Shown: positions 34,418 to 42,352 of the stretch, piece by piece
Numbering within the stretch: the first letter of the stretch is position 1
Layout of the letters: each line of letters begins with the position of its first letter
From: Flavisolibacter ginsenosidimutans
GTDB taxonomy: Bacteria; Bacteroidota; Bacteroidia; Chitinophagales; Chitinophagaceae
NCBI RefSeq assembly: GCF_007970805.1
Contig: NZ_CP042433.1
Coordinates: forward strand, 3,658,001-3,722,000
DNA: 64,000 bases
Direction of reading: 5' to 3'
The notes under the pieces: generated by a model
What the model saw: only the letters and a program-made list of their open reading frames with translations
The model's database searches: none
What the model was told of the DNA's origin: nothing
Made by a program: the position numbers and the translations under genes

Positions 34418-35299
34418 ATGTCACGCATTGGGGTTTTAAAAGCAATCGTTCTAAAGCACAAGTCTCAACTCTTGCTTACGAATGCATTGTTTGCCGTTGA
34501 AATGCTCGGGCCTTTGCTGCGTCCTTATTTTCTTGGCGAAGCCGTAAATGATTTGATTCGGCATCGCTACCGCGGTTTGTTTTGGTTGGGTGGTTCGCAA
34601 TTGCTCTGGCTCATTGTTGGCACGATTCGTCACCGCTACGATACCCGCACGTACACGTCCATTTACAATTCGCTTGTTACCCGAATGATTACGAAGGTTA
34701 AAACAGCGGCCATCTCTAAACTGAGTGCTCATGCCAATCTTGCCCGCGAGTTTGTTGACTTTTTGCAGTTTGATTTAAACTATGTTGTTGAAGCGGGTTA
34801 CAATCTTATTGGTTCGTTGCTCTTGCTTTTTGTTTACGAAAAAAAACTGGTGGCGCTTTGTCTCCTGATGCTCGTTCCGGTACTCCTTATTTCTTATCCA
34901 TACGGCAAACGCATGAGGCGATTGAACCGCCAAAAGAATGATGAACTGGAACGCCAGGTGGATGTGATTGACACACGCGACAAGGAAATCATTGAAACGC
35001 ATTTTGAACGGCTGCGGTTCTGGCAAATTAAAATCTCCGATGGCGAAGCGTTCAATTTTGGCTTGATGGAATTGTTGGTTTTGGTTGTGATTGTTTCGTC
35101 CTTGTTGTTAACGGTGAACGCATCAACCAATACCGTGATGGCCGGTGATCTCATTGGCATCTACAATTATATTTTAAAATTTGTTTCGGGGCTCGATACC
35201 ATTCCTTATACCGTTCAGCGTGTAGCATCGTTGCGCGACATTTTGCAGCGGGTAGAGCTGGGCGTTGAAAAAATTGAAAACGACGAGGAAGAGCAATAA
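34418..35299 (+). CDS. Stand-alone ABC transporter six-helix transmembrane domain
   Basis: A 293-residue membrane protein that resembles the exporter-type ABC transmembrane domain (MLGPLLRPYFLGEAVNDLIR at helix 1, later LIGSLLLLFVYEKKLVAL, LLVLVVIVSSLLLTV). No Walker A, signature or Walker B motif is present; it ends after the coupling region with VASLRDILQRVELG and an acidic tail. The lone six-helix form is a known small family. No ATPase gene lies nearby, so it either recruits a distant one or has a non-transport role. It is 74 bp after the fusion gene and 20 bp before the SET gene. Confidence 0.78.
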   Translation: MSRIGVLKAIVLKHKSQLLLTNALFAVEMLGPLLRPYFLGEAVNDLIRHRYRGLFWLGGSQLLWLIVGTIRHRYDTRTYTSIYNSLVTRMITKVKTAAISKLSAHANLAREFVDFLQFDLNYVVEAGYNLIGSLLLLFVYEKKLVALCLLMLVPVLLISYPYGKRMRRLNRQKNDELERQVDVIDTRDKEIIETHFERLRFWQIKISDGEAFNFGLMELLVLVVIVSSLLLTVNASTNTVMAGDLIGIYNYILKFVSGLDTIPYTVQRVASLRDILQRVELGVEKIENDEEEQ

Positions 35300-35319
35300 A
35301 CAACAAGCAATTTGCAACC

Positions 35320-35811
35320 ATGAACGATAAAAGAAAAATCATCAACCGCTACGAAGCCGTGAGTGTTGAAGAAAGTTTACGCACAGGCCAGCGTTCGCTT
35401 CACGCAAGCAAAGCCTTTCAAAAAGACGAAATTATTTCTTCGTTTGCGGCTGCGGAAGAACGTTCGTCGCCAACCTCTTTAACGCTGCAAAAAGACGATA
35501 ACGTGCACATCGTTTTATCGCCATCGTTTTTGCAATACGTCAATCATTCCTGTTCTCCTTCTGCTTTTTTTGATACGACGTTGATGCAGTTTGTTGCGTT
35601 GAAAAATATTGCTGAAGGCGAGGAGCTGACGTTCTTTTATCCTTCTGCCGAGTGGGAAATGGCACAGGCTTTCGATTGCCGTTGCGGTCATCACAATTGC
35701 CTGGGAACAATTAGCGGCGCGGCTTTTTTATCAACAGAAGTGTTACAGCGTTACCGCCTGACGGATTTCATTCAACGCAAACTGGCTGAGCAAAAAGAAA
35801 AAAGAGCCTGA
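35320..35811 (+). CDS. Stand-alone SET-domain protein
   Basis: A 163-residue protein, essentially only a SET domain: SLHASKAFQKDEIISSF at the start, FLQYVNHSC at 75-78, FVALKNIAEGEELTFFYPSAEW, and a post-SET CRCGHHNCLG. The NHSC and GEELTFFYP segments form the AdoMet site and catalytic tyrosine region. It is shorter than typical protein lysine methyltransferases but keeps the catalytic core. It is the last gene of the ATP-grasp cluster and is the second SET domain of the locus. The substrate is unknown. Confidence 0.85.
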   Translation: MNDKRKIINRYEAVSVEESLRTGQRSLHASKAFQKDEIISSFAAAEERSSPTSLTLQKDDNVHIVLSPSFLQYVNHSCSPSAFFDTTLMQFVALKNIAEGEELTFFYPSAEWEMAQAFDCRCGHHNCLGTISGAAFLSTEVLQRYRLTDFIQRKLAEQKEKRA

Positions 35812-35829
35812 GCTGCAAAAGAATTTGTT

Positions 35830-36201
35830 TTATTGTTTCCCGTCCCTTTTTACAATCAAAAACCAATCATGCTCCAACGGCAGATAGCCGTACTCGTAAC
35901 AGAAGGTGTAAACATTTCCTTTCTTGTTGGTATAAGTATGCGTGAGGTATTTGAACTGAAATCCCTGATGCAATAATTTGTCTTTGGCGATCTTCTGCAT
36001 TTCTTCATCGCCTAAAATAGTTTCCAGAATGCGCCGGTTTTTTAAAAGCACGTTGTTGACGTTGCGAACGAAGTTGCTTGATGCGGATTTCAAACCGTTG
36101 TTGTAGGCGTTGCGGCAATAATCGTTGCAGTATTTTTTATCGGCACGGCCGTGTAAAATTTTTCCGCAGGCAAGACATTCTCTTTTGGTGGTTGCATCCA
36201 T
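35830..36201 (-). CDS. Zinc-ribbon protein of unknown function
   Basis: A 123-residue protein. The N-terminus holds CLAC and CNDYC (Cys9, Cys12, Cys25, Cys29), a four-Cys zinc ribbon or treble-clef-type knuckle. The rest is a helix (about 40-75) and a beta-rich end (YLTHTYTNKKGNVYTFCYEYGYLPLEHDWFLIV). I think this is a conserved Bacteroidota protein, but no function is known to me. Its stop lies 18 bases after the SET gene stop (convergent); the TlpA-like gene is 6 bp upstream on the same strand and may be co-transcribed. Confidence 0.7.
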   Translation of the reverse strand: MDATTKRECLACGKILHGRADKKYCNDYCRNAYNNGLKSASSNFVRNVNNVLLKNRRILETILGDEEMQKIAKDKLLHQGFQFKYLTHTYTNKKGNVYTFCYEYGYLPLEHDWFLIVKRDGKQ

Positions 36202-36207
36202 CGGCGA

Positions 36208-36768
36208 TTAATGTTGTTCGGATAATGCAATGATTTTTTGATAGAACTCGTTGTGTAAAAACTCTTCCGCTGATTTTTTGTCTTTCGCTCCGCCAAATAC
36301 GAGGTGATTGATCTTCCCGGCCGAATCAACCAACACATTGGTTGGGAAACCTAAGCCACGATTCAAACGCTGACAGCCTTTTGCTTCAATGTGATACACA
36401 GGATAAAACAACCCGTATTTTTCGCGTAAGGTTTTTAATTTTTCAATCGGCTCAAACGTAAAGGAAACAAACAAAAAGTTTGCGTTGTTCTTTGTTTGTT
36501 TATACAGGGTATTTAGTCCGTCGAGTTCAGTAATGCAAGGCGCACAAGATTCAAACCAAAAGTTGACAAATACTGTTTTGCCCTTGAACGCTTCTGTGGT
36601 GATTACCGAATCACCCGTTGCTGAGAAAGCACCAAAAGGTTTTCCAATAGTTGTCTTGCGCATGGCTACCATTGGCGGAAGTGACGTATCCATTTCAGCA
36701 GAAGTAATCGTTTGCGCAAAGGCAAACGAATTAATGAGAAGCACCAAAAGCAGAAAGTTTCTTTTCAC
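36208..36768 (-). CDS. Exported TlpA-like thioredoxin
   Basis: A 186-residue thiol-disulfide oxidoreductase. Signal peptide MKRNFLLLVLLINSFAFAQ if translation begins at the GTG at 36768; the only other in-frame start, TTG at 36843, would give a long non-hydrophobic leader. The thioredoxin fold is visible in KGKTVFVNFWFESCAPCI (CxxC), FLFVSFTFEPIEKLKTL and GFPTNVLVDSAGKI with the cis-proline. It belongs to the TlpA/ResA-like AhpC-TSA group acting in the periplasm, for example in reducing thiols for cytochrome maturation. Confidence 0.82.
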   Translation of the reverse strand: MKRNFLLLVLLINSFAFAQTITSAEMDTSLPPMVAMRKTTIGKPFGAFSATGDSVITTEAFKGKTVFVNFWFESCAPCITELDGLNTLYKQTKNNANFLFVSFTFEPIEKLKTLREKYGLFYPVYHIEAKGCQRLNRGLGFPTNVLVDSAGKINHLVFGGAKDKKSAEEFLHNEFYQKIIALSEQH

Positions 36769-36954
36769 AGCAGAAATTTTCTTTAAGGTAACCAATCTTT
36801 TATCCGTGTACAAACGCTTACAAACGTTTCTATCCGAAAGCAAACGACTAAAAACCGGCTGCCGTTTTTTCGTCCATTCACCTTTGTGCTGTCAATCGGC
36901 CGGCGCCGCAGATTGATTGAGATAAAAAATTCATTCACCGAAAAATTTGATTTT

Positions 36955-37314
36955 ATGTACGCACTCAAAAACAAGGTTCAATTGATTGGCCATATCGGCA
37001 ATAACCCCGAGGTTCGCAATTTCGAAGGCGGAAAAAAATGGACACGCCTTAGCATTGCCACCAATGAAACATACCGCAACGCACAAGGCGTAAAAATTAC
37101 CGACACGCAATGGCACAATTTGGTAGCCTATGGAAAGGTGGCCGAACTGATTGAAAAATACGTGGTGAAAGGTTCCGAAATTGCCGTGGAAGGCAAGTTG
37201 ATAAACCGCAGCTACATTGACAAAGAAGGCCTGAAAAAATACGTGACCGAAGTGCAAGTTTCCGAACTTCTTTTGCTTGGTACTAATGCCGCCAAAGCCG
37301 CTGCAGAGGCTTAG
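36955..37314 (+). CDS. ssb: Single-stranded DNA-binding protein, short form
   Basis: A 119-residue OB-fold protein. It begins MYALKNKVQLIGHIGNNPEVRNFEGGKKWTR and has TDTQWHNLVAYGKVAELIEKYV and GSEIAVEGKLINRSY, the SSB core. It binds single-stranded DNA in replication, repair or uptake. The C-terminus ends AAKAAAEA and lacks the acidic DDDIPF-type tip that recruits partner proteins, so this is probably an accessory SSB rather than the main replicative one. The start at 36955 is preferred to the in-frame ATG at 36886. Confidence 0.92.
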   Translation: MYALKNKVQLIGHIGNNPEVRNFEGGKKWTRLSIATNETYRNAQGVKITDTQWHNLVAYGKVAELIEKYVVKGSEIAVEGKLINRSYIDKEGLKKYVTEVQVSELLLLGTNAAKAAAEA

Positions 37315-37469
37315 TTCAGCAAATAACTCTGATCAAAATCTTAATCCGTACTCTTCCTTTTTTTTACCAATTTCTAAAGCCTCTCTTCCGTCGCTTTCGG
37401 TTAACTTACAGCCTCTTTATTTTCCTTTTCGCAAGGAAAAAGTTTTATCTTTTGCGACTTCATCTTTCT

Positions 37470-39659
37470 ATGCAGCACGACAGCACAAACACGGTTTTCT
37501 CTCTGGCCGCCGATTTGGTAAATCACACGTCGCGGCATCTGTTTCTTACGGGTAAAGCCGGCACGGGCAAGACCACGTTTTTGAAATACATTAAGGATAC
37601 CACGAAGAAGAACACCGTAATTGTTGCACCAACCGGCGTGGCGGCCATCAACGCAAGCGGCGTTACCATGCACTCTTTCTTTCAATTGCCGTTTGGCCCC
37701 TTCGTGCCCGCGTCAACAAATCTTTACAACGGCAACGGGCAGGCAACTGATAAACACAGCTTGTTTAAAAATATTTTTTTCACCTCCAGCAAGCGGGAGT
37801 TGCTGCAAGAATTGGAACTGCTCATTATTGACGAAGTAAGCATGGTACGTGCCGACATGCTGGACGCGATGGACGTTATTCTGCGACACTTTCGTAAAAA
37901 ATATAACGTGCCCTTTGGTGGTGTGCAAGTGGTGTACATTGGCGATTTATTTCAGCTTCCGCCGGTAGTGCAACAGCAAGAGTGGGCCATTCTTAGCGAG
38001 CATTACGAAAGTCCTTTTTTCTTTGATGCCAAAGTGGTGAAAGAATCGCCGCCATTGTATATCGAACTAAAGAAAATTTACCGGCAAAACGAACAGCACT
38101 TTATTGACATACTTAACCGCATCCGCAACAACATTGCCAACGCAAATGACCTGGCTGAATTGAACAATCGTTACAATCCTTCTTTTAATCCGCCAGCCGA
38201 AGAAAAATACATTACGCTTTCCACGCACAACCGCAAGGCCGACGTGATTAACGAAGCTGAGTTAAAAAAGCTGCCCGGCAACTTGCACATGTTTACGGCC
38301 GAAGTCACCGGAGAGTTTTCCGATAAGGCTTTGCCAACCGAAATGAATCTTCAATTGAAAGAAGGTGCGCAGGTGATGTTTGTCAAAAACGATTCGGGCA
38401 CAGAGCGCCGTTACTTTAACGGCAAGCTGGCCATCGTAAAAAAAATCAGCAACGATGAAATAACGGTTTCCTTTGACGACGGCGAAGACTTGAAGCTGGA
38501 AAAGGAAACCTGGAAAAACATCCGTTATAATTACGACAAGGAAAAAGGCGATATTGACGAAGAGGAATTGGGCAGCTTTAAGCAATATCCCATTCGATTG
38601 GCCTGGGCCATCACCATCCACAAAAGCCAGGGACTTACGTTCAACAAAGCTGTGATTGATGCCGGTTCTTCTTTCGCCGCAGGCCAGGTTTACGTAGCCC
38701 TCAGCCGCTGCACCTCGCTGGAAGGATTGGTGTTGCACTCCAAAATTTTTCCGCACGTAATTGCCACAGACAAGCGTGTACTGGCCTTTGCCGAACGAGA
38801 AGCCGATGACGAATATTTAGAGCAATTGTTGAAAGAGGAAAAAGAAAAGTTTCAAGCGGAAGTGTTGGTCAAAACATTTAATTGGGACAAGGTTATTTTG
38901 GCGCTGCACGACTGGCTGCAAATTATTCCCGGCAAAAAATTACCCGACACCGACGAAACATTGAGACTTTGTCAGGACCTGATTAAAAAAGCCATTGAGC
39001 AACGGGAAGTGGCCTCGAAGTTTCAGAACCAATTGCGCAGCGTTTTGCAAAGCGGCGACAAAGACCTCTTGCAGCAACGGGTGAATAAGGCCGTGCTTTA
39101 TTTCGCCAAACAATTGGTTGACGACATCATTGTTCCCTTGCAACAACATCTTGCTTCGCTGCGCTTTGCCAGCAAGGTTGTGAAATACACGAAAGAGTTG
39201 CGGGTTATTGAAGGCATTATTTTGCAGCAATTGGATAGGTTAAACAGCATTGCCTTCGGCGACTTGGTTTTTGTGCAATACGAAGCGCCGGTTGTAAAAC
39301 CACAACCCGATGCACCAAAAAGCTTCAAGAAAGAGAAGCTGCAAAAAGGTGCCAGCCACAGAGATACCCTACAATTGTATCGCGAAGGAAAAACCTTGCA
39401 GGAAATTGCCAGCCTTCGTAACCTGACTGTGAATACCATCGAAGGACATTTAGCCACTTTTATTTACAGCGGCGACCTTGAATTGGATGAATTGGTTCCG
39501 CCATCAAAGAGCAAAGTCATTCTTGCCGTAATTGACAATGCAGGAATGACGGCAACTTCTATTAAGCAACGGTTAAGCGATGAATTTTCATTTGGAGAAA
39601 TAAGAGCCGTTATGAATTGGCACCGCCTACAGCAGGAACAAAAAAAGCAGCTTTCATAA
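37470..39659 (+). CDS. Pif1/RecD-like helicase with C-terminal helix-turn-helix
   Basis: SF1B-type helicase of 729 residues. Walker A GKAGTGKTTF, APTGVAAINASG, Walker B LLIIDEVSMV, GDLFQLPPV and the late motif ITIHKSQGLTFNKAV with YVALSRCTSLEGLVL place it in the Pif1 family. A long C-terminal region ends in an HTH module (about 640-690, SHRDTLQLYREGKTLQEIASLRNLTVNTIEGHLATFI) of the kind found in RQC-associated helicases. Such proteins act on G-quadruplexes or stalled forks. A short hairpin overlapping the last codons (39641-39668) probably ends transcription. Confidence 0.85.
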   Translation: MQHDSTNTVFSLAADLVNHTSRHLFLTGKAGTGKTTFLKYIKDTTKKNTVIVAPTGVAAINASGVTMHSFFQLPFGPFVPASTNLYNGNGQATDKHSLFKNIFFTSSKRELLQELELLIIDEVSMVRADMLDAMDVILRHFRKKYNVPFGGVQVVYIGDLFQLPPVVQQQEWAILSEHYESPFFFDAKVVKESPPLYIELKKIYRQNEQHFIDILNRIRNNIANANDLAELNNRYNPSFNPPAEEKYITLSTHNRKADVINEAELKKLPGNLHMFTAEVTGEFSDKALPTEMNLQLKEGAQVMFVKNDSGTERRYFNGKLAIVKKISNDEITVSFDDGEDLKLEKETWKNIRYNYDKEKGDIDEEELGSFKQYPIRLAWAITIHKSQGLTFNKAVIDAGSSFAAGQVYVALSRCTSLEGLVLHSKIFPHVIATDKRVLAFAEREADDEYLEQLLKEEKEKFQAEVLVKTFNWDKVILALHDWLQIIPGKKLPDTDETLRLCQDLIKKAIEQREVASKFQNQLRSVLQSGDKDLLQQRVNKAVLYFAKQLVDDIIVPLQQHLASLRFASKVVKYTKELRVIEGIILQQLDRLNSIAFGDLVFVQYEAPVVKPQPDAPKSFKKEKLQKGASHRDTLQLYREGKTLQEIASLRNLTVNTIEGHLATFIYSGDLELDELVPPSKSKVILAVIDNAGMTATSIKQRLSDEFSFGEIRAVMNWHRLQQEQKKQLS

Positions 39660-39668
39660 AACTGCTTT
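39641..39668 (+). terminator. Terminator overlapping helicase 3' end
   Basis: AAAAAGCAG at 39641-39649 pairs with CTGCTTTT at 39661-39668, with the stop codon in the loop and a short T run. The first arm encodes the last residues of the protein. Confidence 0.6.
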
Positions 39669-39691
39669 TCGGAAAATCATCTGGACCGAAT

Positions 39692-41554
39692 TTATCTTCC
39701 CATGTAAACCATCAGTATTTGCACATCGGCAGGGTTAATGCCCGAAATACGACTGGCTTGACCCAAAGTTCTGGGCTTTACCCGGGTAAGTTTCTCTCTG
39801 GCCTCCGCTCCAAGTGATATAATTCGTTGATAATCAAATATTTCTGGAATTTCAAGATCTTCCAGTTGCCGCATCCGGTCAACCAGTTCTTTTTCCTTAT
39901 CAATGTAAACTTGATACTTGGTTTGAATCTCAGCCTGTTCTATTGCTTCTTTCGAAAAGCCATTCAACGCCTCTTTCACTTTTGGAACGTTTCTGCTTAA
40001 ATCTTCCAGGTTGAGGTTTGGACGAAGGATAATTTTTTCCAGCCGTTGCTTTTCGGAAATGGTAGCCCCGCCAATGCCTTGAAAAAAGGCATTGATTTCG
40101 GATGGCTCAAGAGCAGTTTCCTTTAAGTTCTTTTTAATGTCTTCTACGTCTTTTCTTTTCTGCAATACTTTGTCCATTCGCTCCTGCGAGGCAAGCCCTA
40201 TGCGGTAGCTCTGTTCAGTCAGCCGGAGATCGGCATTGTCTTGCCGTAATAAGGTCCGGAACTCTGCTCTTGACGTAAACATCCGGTAGGGCTCCTGTGT
40301 GCCTTTGCTGATCAAATCATCAACCAAAACACCAATGTAGGCATCGCTGCGTTTTAGTATAAAAGGCTTCTCTCCTCTCCATTTCAAGTGGGCGTTTATA
40401 CCAGCCATTAATCCTTGGCAGGCAGCTTCTTCATAGCCGGTCGTACCGTTTATCTGTCCGGCAAAAAAAAGGTTTTCAATTTGCTTTGTCTCAAGACTGT
40501 AATTCAATTGGGTTGGCGGGAAATAATCATATTCAATAGCGTAGCCTGGCCTGAAGAACTTCACATTTTCAAACCCCCGGACCTTCTTTAGAGCTTCGTA
40601 CTGTACTTCCTCCGGTAATGAAGTTGAAAAGCCGTTGACGTAAACCTCCACCGTATTCCAACCTTCGGGTTCTACAAAAAGCTGATGCCGGTCTCTTTCG
40701 GCAAAGCGGTTTATTTTATCCTCAATACTGGGGCAATATCTCGGCCCCACTCCTTCAATACGCCCGGTAAACATCGGGCTTCTATCAAAACCTGTTTTTA
40801 AAACATCGTGTACTTCGGGAGATGTATAAGTGATCCAACAGCTTCTTTGCATTGAGGGCTTCGGCGTGTCTAGATATGAAAATCCGGAGATTGCTTCATC
40901 GCCTTTTTGCTCTTCCATTTTGGAATAATCGAGTGAACGACCGTCAACTCTTGGGGGCGTGCCCGTTTTCAGGCGATCGCTTTCAAAACCTAAAATCACA
41001 AGTTGTTCGGTTAATCCTTCGGCTGATCTTTCGGCCACCCTTCCACCCCCCAGTCTTTTCTCACCGATATGAATAACGCCGTTTAAGAATGTTCCATTTG
41101 TTAGAACTACGGCCTTTGCCTTAATCTTATGTCCCAAGCCCGTTAACACGCCAGCGGCTTGTCCGTTTTCAATCAAAAGACCCTTTACCATATCTTGATA
41201 AAATTCCACGTTGGGAGTTTGTTCAAGCATTTCACGCCATTTCAATGCAAACAACATGCGGTCGTTTTGCGACCGTGGACTCCACATAGCTGGACCTTTA
41301 GAACGATTCAGCATTCGAAACTGGATCATCGAGGCATCTGAAACGATCCCTGAATAACCGCCAAGTGCATCTATTTCACGTACAATTTGCCCTTTTGCAA
41401 TTCCTCCCATTGCCGGATTGCAGCTCATTTGTGCAATGGTTTGCATGTTCATGGTAATCAAAAGAACTTTTGAACCCATGTTTGCTGCTGCTGCGGCAGC
41501 TTCGCAGCCCGCGTGACCGGCCCCAACAACAATAACATCGTAATTCTGAAACAT
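39692..41554 (-). CDS. mnmG: tRNA uridine-5-carboxymethylaminomethyl(34) synthesis protein MnmG
   Basis: FAD-dependent subunit of the MnmE-MnmG complex that modifies U34 in tRNA anticodons. It is 620 residues. N-terminal VVGAGHAGCEAA is the dinucleotide-binding loop; AMGGIAKGQIVREIDALGG and RCWITYTSPEVH-type segments, GTGTTGYEEAACQGL-like FAGQINGTTGYEEAACQGLMAG and the C-terminal SGINPADVQILMVY are MnmG signatures. By eye the codons are more AT-rich than those of most neighbours. In many bacteria mnmG (gidA) lies near oriC, which fits the parS-like sites just upstream. Confidence 0.96.
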   Translation of the reverse strand: MFQNYDVIVVGAGHAGCEAAAAAANMGSKVLLITMNMQTIAQMSCNPAMGGIAKGQIVREIDALGGYSGIVSDASMIQFRMLNRSKGPAMWSPRSQNDRMLFALKWREMLEQTPNVEFYQDMVKGLLIENGQAAGVLTGLGHKIKAKAVVLTNGTFLNGVIHIGEKRLGGGRVAERSAEGLTEQLVILGFESDRLKTGTPPRVDGRSLDYSKMEEQKGDEAISGFSYLDTPKPSMQRSCWITYTSPEVHDVLKTGFDRSPMFTGRIEGVGPRYCPSIEDKINRFAERDRHQLFVEPEGWNTVEVYVNGFSTSLPEEVQYEALKKVRGFENVKFFRPGYAIEYDYFPPTQLNYSLETKQIENLFFAGQINGTTGYEEAACQGLMAGINAHLKWRGEKPFILKRSDAYIGVLVDDLISKGTQEPYRMFTSRAEFRTLLRQDNADLRLTEQSYRIGLASQERMDKVLQKRKDVEDIKKNLKETALEPSEINAFFQGIGGATISEKQRLEKIILRPNLNLEDLSRNVPKVKEALNGFSKEAIEQAEIQTKYQVYIDKEKELVDRMRQLEDLEIPEIFDYQRIISLGAEAREKLTRVKPRTLGQASRISGINPADVQILMVYMGR

Positions 41555-41574
41555 AGCTTGTAAAGATATTTTAA

Positions 41575-41590
41575 CGTTCCACGGGGAACG
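41575..41590. promoter_or_regulatory. parS-like palindrome 1 (degenerate)
   Basis: CGTTCCACGGGGAACG is a near-palindrome resembling the ParB site TGTTCCACGTGGAACA, with the central CACGTG changed to CACGGG. It lies 21 bases upstream of the mnmG start. Confidence 0.4.
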
Positions 41591-41601
41591 TGTTAATCTT
41601 T

Positions 41602-42060
41602 CTAGGACTTTATTTCACGTGGAACAAAATATTGCTCAATCCACAAGTCTTCTGCAAGGCGCATCAGCCGAGAGTCTTCTTTTGTTTTATCCTTAAAGCC
41701 CGCCAAGTGCAATGCTCCGTGAAAAATTACACGGTGTAGCTCCTCTTTAAAAGAAGAGCGGAAGCGGTAAGCGTTATCCTTTATCTGGTCAATGCTAATA
41801 AAAATGTCTGCCACTAGCGGCTCGTTCTTAGGGGAAAGCTCGAACGTGATGATATCGGTGTATGTATCATGGTTGAGGTATTTTCTATTGATTTTATGTA
41901 GGTAAGCATCGTTGCAAAAAATATAATTGATGGTTTCAACAGTTCTCTTCTTCTTTTTCAACTGTTTTAGGAGGAACTCTTTAAGCCTGTTTCTGTCGGA
42001 AAAATGAAAGCCTGTGCTTAAATAATGGAAATGAATCTTCGGAGAAGTCTGCTTCTTCAT
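41602..42060 (-). CDS. ybeY: Endoribonuclease YbeY
   Basis: Metal-dependent RNase for 16S rRNA 3'-end maturation and ribosome quality control. It is 152 residues. The zinc motif HGALHLAGFKD has three His ligands in the HxxxHxxxxxH arrangement (FHGALHLAGFKDK with the preceding His); TDIITFEL and PLVADIFIS are also typical. Its final codons (VPREIKS) are encoded by a parS-like palindrome at 41611-41626. It lies directly upstream of mnmG, on the same strand, 47 bp away. Confidence 0.92.
   Translation of the reverse strand: MKKQTSPKIHFHYLSTGFHFSDRNRLKEFLLKQLKKKKRTVETINYIFCNDAYLHKINRKYLNHDTYTDIITFELSPKNEPLVADIFISIDQIKDNAYRFRSSFKEELHRVIFHGALHLAGFKDKTKEDSRLMRLAEDLWIEQYFVPREIKS
41611..41626 (-). promoter_or_regulatory. 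parS-like site 2
   Basis: Read on the minus strand the 16-mer is TGTTCCACGTGAAATA. It differs at one position from TGTTCCACGTGAAACA, a form intermediate between the B. subtilis (TGTTTCACGTGAAACA) and pseudomonad (TGTTCCACGTGGAACA) parS sites. It lies in the last codons of ybeY, as some parS sites lie in genes. Confidence 0.6.
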
Positions 42061-42096
42061 TTGTCAAAATTCGGGAAGCCTTGCCAACGTTTAAAT

Positions 42097-42104
42097 TAGC
42101 TTTG
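42097..42104 (+). promoter_or_regulatory. Bacteroidota -7 box TAGCTTTG before feoA
   Basis: Exact TAnnTTTG match ending 9 bp before the feoA ATG at 42114. Divergent from ybeY (start at 42060). Confidence 0.5.
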
Positions 42105-42113
42105 ACAACGATT

Positions 42114-42332
42114 ATGCGTTTATCACAGTTAAAAGCTGGGCAGAGAGGAAAAGTAAAAGGGTTTGAGAGTTCAGAATTAGAATTGAAGCTAATGGAGATG
42201 GGCTGTATCCCGGGTGAAATTGTTATAGTTGAACAGATTGCTCCTCTCGGCGACCCAATCTCTATTCGCATTTCCGGGTACTCACTAAGTCTTCGGAAAA
42301 ACGAAGCGCACCAAATTCTACTGGAAGATTAA
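42114..42332 (+). CDS. feoA: FeoA-domain protein
   Basis: A 72-residue SH3-like domain: MRLSQLKAGQRGKVKGF, LELKLMEMGCIPGEIVIVEQIAPLGDPISIRISGYSLSLRKNEA. This is FeoA, which assists the FeoB ferrous iron transporter. No feoB is adjacent; nadD follows 20 bp downstream, an unusual arrangement. An in-frame ATG at 42081 would add 11 residues that lack conservation with FeoA and would start upstream of the promoter box. Confidence 0.9.
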   Translation: MRLSQLKAGQRGKVKGFESSELELKLMEMGCIPGEIVIVEQIAPLGDPISIRISGYSLSLRKNEAHQILLED

Positions 42333-42352
42333 GTATTATAACAAGCCCTTCA

